Assembly (NCBI RefSeq): GCF_026248825.1
Contig: NZ_CP110973.1
Span: 6,221,501-6,285,500, forward strand
Source of the DNA: Larkinella insperata
GTDB taxonomy: Bacteria > Bacteroidota > Bacteroidia > Cytophagales > Spirosomataceae
Direction: 5' to 3'
Length of the DNA: 64,000 nt
The number at the start of each line of letters is the position of its first letter. Within the stretch, counting starts at the first letter, position 1. A program made the translations under genes and the position numbers. Below, in pieces: positions 59,884-64,000 of the stretch. The notes below the pieces were generated by a model that saw only the letters and a list, made by a program, of their open reading frames with translations, was not told the DNA's origin and did no database searches.

Positions 59884-61407
59884 ATGCCAAAGCGCAATAA
59901 AGTCGTATCCAGTACTCCCGACGTCGTTCTGATCGGGGCTGGTATCATGAGCGCCACCCTCGGCGTTCTGTTGAAAGAACTGCAACCCGACCTGACCATC
60001 GAAATTTTTGAGCGACTCGACGGGGCAGCCGCCGAAAGCTCCGATGCCTGGAACAATGCCGGCACCGGTCACTCGGCTTTCTGTGAACTGAACTACACGC
60101 CCGAACTTCCCGACGGAAGCATCGAAACCAAAAAAGCGGTCAAGATTGCCGAGTCATTTGAGGTTTCCAAACAGTTCTGGGCGTACCTGATCCAGCAGAA
60201 TTTTTTGCAGGATGCTCCCGATTTCATCCGGGCCATTCCGCACATGAGTTTTGTCTGGGGTGATAAGAATGTCGAATACCTGCGCAAACGCTACGAAGCC
60301 CTCCAGAAGAGCCACCTCTTCCACGGAATGCAGTATTCGGAAGATCCGGCCCAGCTCGAAAAGTGGATTCCGCTGGTGATGGAAGGCCGGAAGAACGACG
60401 AAAAAGTGGCCGCGACCCGCATGGATATCGGCACCGACGTCAACTTTGGCGCTCTGACCCGCGCCATGTTCTACCGGCTCTACAACATGAAGGGCGTGAA
60501 GATCAATTTTGCCCACGACGTCCGCGATCTGTGGCGGTCGAAAAGCCTGGGTGGGTGGAAAGTTCGGGTGGAAAACGTTACTACCGGCCACGTTCGGGAT
60601 GTACACACCAAGTTTGTGTTCATTGGAGCGGGGGGCGGTTCGCTGCGGCTGCTCGAAAAATCGGATATTCCCGAAAGCCGGGGCTACGGCGGTTTTCCGG
60701 TGAGTGGCCAGTGGCTCAAATGCACCAACCGCGACATCGTGGAACGGCACGCGGCCAAAGTATACGGGAAAGCTTCGGTGGGTGCACCCCCGATGTCGGT
60801 ACCGCACCTCGACACCCGCATGATTGGTGACCAGAAAGAGCTGCTGTTCGGACCTTATGCCGGTTTCTCAACTAAATTCCTGAAACACGGTTCCTACATG
60901 GATCTTCCCAAATCCATTCAGATGGCGAACCTGGCACCGATGCTGATGGCGGGTCTGCACAACATTCCGCTGACAAAATACCTGATTGAGCAGGTAATGC
61001 AATCGCCGGAAGATCGGATGGCGGCCCTGCGTGAATACTTCCCGAATGCGAAAATGGAAGACTGGGATCTGGAAATTGCCGGCCAGCGCGTCCAGGTGAT
61101 CAAGAAAGATGAAGAAGAAGGCGGAGTGCTCGAATTCGGTACGGAGGTTGTGAGTGCCGCCGACGGCAGCATTGCGGCCCTGCTGGGTGCATCGCCGGGC
61201 GCATCAACGGCCGTTTCCATCATGCTCGAATTGATGGATCGTTGCTTCAAAGAGCAAATGGCGTCCGAGGAATGGCAGGCAAAATTAAAACAGATGATCC
61301 CGTCGCACGGAAAATCACTGGCGAAAGATCCGACACTGACCGAAGAAATCCGCCGGTCGACGAGCGAGGTGCTTGGCCTGGATGTTGCGGTTTACACAAC
61401 TGATTAG
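59884..61407 (+). CDS. mqo: malate:quinone oxidoreductase
   Basis: A 507-residue FAD enzyme from ATG 59884 (MPKRNKVV). An in-frame ATG 84 bases upstream gives a poor leader. Landmarks are the FAD-binding DVVLIGAGIMSATLGVLL (near 13-30), the Mqo signature region SDAWNNAGTGHSAFCELNYTP (near 54-74), GAGGGSLRLLEKSDIPES and GTEVVSAADGSIAALLGASPGAS near the C-terminus. It oxidises malate to oxaloacetate and passes electrons to the quinone pool at the inner membrane face. Length is normal. A strong hairpin follows. Confidence 0.96.
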   Translation: MPKRNKVVSSTPDVVLIGAGIMSATLGVLLKELQPDLTIEIFERLDGAAAESSDAWNNAGTGHSAFCELNYTPELPDGSIETKKAVKIAESFEVSKQFWAYLIQQNFLQDAPDFIRAIPHMSFVWGDKNVEYLRKRYEALQKSHLFHGMQYSEDPAQLEKWIPLVMEGRKNDEKVAATRMDIGTDVNFGALTRAMFYRLYNMKGVKINFAHDVRDLWRSKSLGGWKVRVENVTTGHVRDVHTKFVFIGAGGGSLRLLEKSDIPESRGYGGFPVSGQWLKCTNRDIVERHAAKVYGKASVGAPPMSVPHLDTRMIGDQKELLFGPYAGFSTKFLKHGSYMDLPKSIQMANLAPMLMAGLHNIPLTKYLIEQVMQSPEDRMAALREYFPNAKMEDWDLEIAGQRVQVIKKDEEEGGVLEFGTEVVSAADGSIAALLGASPGASTAVSIMLELMDRCFKEQMASEEWQAKLKQMIPSHGKSLAKDPTLTEEIRRSTSEVLGLDVAVYTTD

Positions 61408-61432
61408 GTTATTCACTTAGCTTATATTCGAA

Positions 61433-61470
61433 AACGAAAAAGGACACCGCCAGCGGTGTCCTTTTTCGTT
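61433..61470. terminator. bidirectional terminator between mqo and the nucleoside transporter gene
   Basis: Perfect 18-base arms (61433-61450 with 61453-61470) with A-run and T-run ends (GAAAAAGGACACCGC / GCGGTGTCCTTTTTC). It stands between convergent genes. Confidence 0.92.
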
Positions 61471-61485
61471 CTTGGCAAACCCGGC

Positions 61486-62706
61486 TTATAGGGGTCCCGT
61501 CACCAGCTCATCCTGGGCGGGAACCGGCTTTTTGCGGTCGTTGAACATGAGGATAAACAGCACGAGCACCACGGCGGCAATCCCGGCCGGCACCAGCCAG
61601 ACCGACGTCCAGTTTACTTTGCCGTTGACCGTATAGATGTCGGCGACAATCCCGGACAGCTTGGAACCGATACCCATCCCGATCCCGTAGGTCGCCAGCG
61701 TGATCAGCCCCTGCGCCGACGATTTAATGCGCTCACCGGCTTTGTTGTCGGTATAAATCTGGCCCGTCACAAAGAAAAAATCGTAGCACACCCCGTGCAG
61801 GATGATGGCGATGTACAGCATCCATTCGCTCGTGTTGGCGTCGCCGTAACCAAACATCAGGAAGCGGATAATCCAGGCTACCAGCCCGACCACCAGCATG
61901 TATTTGACACCCAACCGTTTGAAGGCCAGCGGAATCATCAGCATAAAGAAAAATTCGGAAGCCTGCCCCAGCGACATTTTATTTTCCACGTTGGTCATGC
62001 CCGAATCGGTCAGCGACGGGTTGGCCATGGCGTAGTAAAACGACAGCGGAATACAGATCAGGACCGAGGAGACGAAGAAAATCGCGAACGAACGGTCTTT
62101 CAGCAGTTTAAAGGCATCGACGCCCAGAATCTGGCCTACCGTAGCATTGGCGGTTGGTTTCGGAGGCGTGTCGGGCAGGGTAAAAGCAAAAAGGCCGAAA
62201 AACAGCGCGATGTACATGGCGATCTGAAAGATGGTCGACTCCCCGCCGATGTTCAGAAAACCAACGATGTTGGTGATCACAATCCAGGCCACCGTTCCCA
62301 GCACCCGAATGCCCGGAAATTCTTTTTCCGGATTGCTCATGTGCTGCATCGCGATGGAGGTCGTCAGCGACATGGAAGGCGCAAAGGTGAGGCAGTAAGC
62401 CAGAATCAGCCAGAAAAACTGATCCGCGTTGTTTTCACGAATCAGGAAAAACAAGATGGCCGCTCCGGCCAGGTTCAAAACGCCCAGCACTTTCTGGGCG
62501 GCAAAATACCGGTCGGCAATCAGACCGACGAAAAACGGCGCCACCAGCATCGCCAGCGAGAAAGCCGTGTAGGCATTCCCGACCTGATCACCGGTTGCGT
62601 TCAATTGATTGAATAGATACTTGCTCATCTGTCCATACCAAGCTCCCCAAACTGAGTACAGGAGGAACATCATCATGGAGAGCTGAATGCGGGTTTTTAG
62701 GCTCAT
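61486..62706 (-). CDS. MFS nucleoside:proton symporter (NupG/XapB-like)
   Basis: A 406-residue membrane protein with twelve helices. The N-terminus SMMMFLLYSVWGAWYGQMSKYLF and the segment VGLIADRYFAAQKVLGVLN are typical of the NupG/XapB nucleoside transporter family. The central segment NKMSLGQASEFFFMLMIPLAFKRLG and the late YDFFFVTGQIYTDNKAGERIKSSAQG loop also fit. It imports nucleosides with protons across the inner membrane. It converges with mqo and is divergent from the exported protein at the right edge. Confidence 0.93.
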   Translation of the reverse strand: MSLKTRIQLSMMMFLLYSVWGAWYGQMSKYLFNQLNATGDQVGNAYTAFSLAMLVAPFFVGLIADRYFAAQKVLGVLNLAGAAILFFLIRENNADQFFWLILAYCLTFAPSMSLTTSIAMQHMSNPEKEFPGIRVLGTVAWIVITNIVGFLNIGGESTIFQIAMYIALFFGLFAFTLPDTPPKPTANATVGQILGVDAFKLLKDRSFAIFFVSSVLICIPLSFYYAMANPSLTDSGMTNVENKMSLGQASEFFFMLMIPLAFKRLGVKYMLVVGLVAWIIRFLMFGYGDANTSEWMLYIAIILHGVCYDFFFVTGQIYTDNKAGERIKSSAQGLITLATYGIGMGIGSKLSGIVADIYTVNGKVNWTSVWLVPAGIAAVVLVLFILMFNDRKKPVPAQDELVTGPL

Positions 62707-62904
62707 TGGGTTACGTAGTGGTTAATGAAAGTTCTGGAGTGCGGCATTCCATCGCGGCTTTGAAGTTAACGGAAATGTCCTAAGTGTCCAATGCTCGGTG
62801 CAGAACTTTCGCCCCGCCCGCCATTTTTCTCAGTTCAGTCATAATCTTTCACGGTTGATAAATAGTCTGCTTCTTTCCGGTTCTACACCCCGTATTTTTG
62901 AAAC

Positions 62905-64000
62905 ATGAAACGGTTTTACGCCCTCCTAGCCTTCGTTCTGCTAACGGTTTGCCCCCACGTACAAGCCCAGAAAGTGGACCTCGACCGGTTTTATTTTGAC
63001 GCCGGTTACCTGATTTTGCCCCGGGAATTTACCCCGCCGGACAACCGCACGTTCGGCGTTCGGCTGCTTTGTTCGCCTTCAGTCGCGTCAGCTTACCCAG
63101 AAGCGTCGATTTACGAAAAAATTGGTTTGTCGGGCTTCCAGCGGGTTGAGAACGACCCGGCGGTGGGCATCGTCGTAGAATTCGGCAACGTCCGCTTCGA
63201 AAAGAGCGAAACGAAAGTTCGTACCGAAGAGAAAAAAGACAAGGACGGTAAAGTAACCAGCAAAACCGATTATTATACGATCACCGTGCGCTACAGTTTC
63301 AGCGGAAATTACAAGATTCTCGGTGCCCGGACCGACGAGAAGTCGCTGAGCCGCCGGGAAAAGGCCAAAGCGCAGGAACTTCAGAACAACCGGTTTTTGC
63401 AGGGTGCTTCGTCGGCCGATCCGGCCAAAAGCGTGATCACCAGCGGTTATTTTCCGTACGAACTCTCGTACACGACCATCGAATACAAAAGCCTGACCGA
63501 CGCCCGGCGTTACATTGAGCAGAACCAGCAAACCATTCGCACCGATCTGATTGCGAAGTACGTCACCGACGCCCTGATCCGGGTAAACGAAGACGCAAAC
63601 CGCTGGTACGGGTATGTACCCACCCAAACGCGCGAGTTTCTGTGGATCCTGGACTCGAAAAGCCACCCCGAATACCCCATCCAGCAGGAAGCCATCAAAG
63701 CCATCAAGGAATTGTCGAAGCGGATGACGGCCACGCAACCCATTGATCAGTTAGCCCGCGACATCCAGCCCGTTATGGATTATTTTCAGGAGCTGAAAAC
63801 CAAGTACAGCGGCAGCGATAAACGCGACCAGAAAATGCGGTATTCGGCTTTTTACAACCTGATGGTGCTGAACTTTCTGCTCGACCGTCCCGATCAGGCC
63901 AGCGACGAAGCCGTCGGTTTGATCAAAAACGGCTACGATACCAAAGACGGCGAAAAATACATCGGCTGGTCGGAGGAATTAAAGAAAATGCTGGCCAAAC
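62905..64000 (+). CDS. exported protein of unknown function, 3' end beyond the window
   Basis: The frame from ATG 62905 stays open to the window edge and gives 365 residues. It starts with a signal peptide (MKRFYALLAFVLLTVCPHVQAQ, cut here to its outline) and continues KVDLDRFYFDAGYLILPREF. A lysine-rich loop lies near 105-125 (KVRTEEKKDKDGKV), then helical segments with EYPIQQEAIKAIKELSKR and YNLMVLNFLLDRPDQA that look like TPR-type repeats. No family is recognised. The strong signal peptide and normal coding character support it. Its last codons are beyond 64000. Confidence 0.85.
   Translation, partial: MKRFYALLAFVLLTVCPHVQAQKVDLDRFYFDAGYLILPREFTPPDNRTFGVRLLCSPSVASAYPEASIYEKIGLSGFQRVENDPAVGIVVEFGNVRFEKSETKVRTEEKKDKDGKVTSKTDYYTITVRYSFSGNYKILGARTDEKSLSRREKAKAQELQNNRFLQGASSADPAKSVITSGYFPYELSYTTIEYKSLTDARRYIEQNQQTIRTDLIAKYVTDALIRVNEDANRWYGYVPTQTREFLWILDSKSHPEYPIQQEAIKAIKELSKRMTATQPIDQLARDIQPVMDYFQELKTKYSGSDKRDQKMRYSAFYNLMVLNFLLDRPDQASDEAVGLIKNGYDTKDGEKYIGWSEELKKMLAK

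Noticed and set aside
62893..62900. TATTTTTG as a -7 promoter box of the last gene
   Set aside because: It lies 4 bases before the start codon, which would put the transcript start at or inside the ATG, and no -33 element fits.
1..64000. CRISPR arrays, tRNA, rRNA, transposases, phage genes
   Set aside because: No regular spaced direct repeats, no cloverleaf-like segments in the spacers, and no recombinase or transposase motifs were seen.

Overview
The window looks like chromosomal DNA of a GC-rich member of the Bacteroidota, probably order Cytophagales and the Spirosoma/Larkinella group. The evidence is SusC/SusD pairs, DUF2723 and DUF4374 proteins, few visible Shine-Dalgarno sites, and -7 elements of the TAnnTTTG type. 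This placement comes from protein character, not from a database search. Both edges cut genes: the 3' end of a SusC-type receptor at the left and the start of an exported protein at the right. No rRNA, tRNA, CRISPR array, phage or transposase was seen. No gene-free stretch exceeds 300 bases; the longest is about 254 (56398-56651).

Region 1 (1-12.5 kb): two consecutive SusC/SusD pairs, then a ceramidase-like exported protein, a PqaA-like alpha/beta hydrolase, a lipoprotein metallophosphoesterase and a glycerophosphodiester phosphodiesterase. No glycosidase accompanies the pairs, so the imported substrate may be a lipid, phosphodiester or amide compound and not a polysaccharide. A Nudix hydrolase and a CPBP membrane protease follow.

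Region 2 (13.8-21.4 kb, mostly minus strand): an orphan histidine kinase, then a metallophore-uptake-like cluster (TonB receptor, DUF4374 lipoprotein, PepSY membrane protein, small membrane protein) divergent from an AraC-type regulator.

Region 3 (21.5-47.5 kb): a large carbohydrate-catabolism island. It combines a GlcNAc module (GH20 hexosaminidase, sugar MFS transporter, XylR-type regulator, NagX-like acetyltransferase), two paralogous exported hydrolase-like proteins of no family I recognise, a sialidase-fold protein and a beta-helix/PDZ protein. The same stretch encodes small-molecule enzymes: a DegT aminotransferase, a Gfo/Idh/MocA oxidoreductase, an HpaI aldolase, a HUMPS-type decarboxylase/synthase, a zinc alcohol dehydrogenase, an SDR and two TIM-barrel isomerases, one with a Tat-like signal. 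This is the best candidate for an undescribed pathway: degradation of an amino- or acid-sugar-containing glycan by a partly oxidative/aldolytic route.

Region 4 (47.6-64 kb): mainly housekeeping genes: queG, grpE-dnaJ with a strong hairpin between them, a DUF2723 glycosyltransferase, an M3 peptidase, an unknown protein with a nucleoside-phosphorylase-like tail, a lipase, malate:quinone oxidoreductase and a nucleoside transporter. Two families of intergenic hairpin repeats (core CTCCGCTTAAC, and AAGACAAGAGAAG) lie at operon borders across the window.
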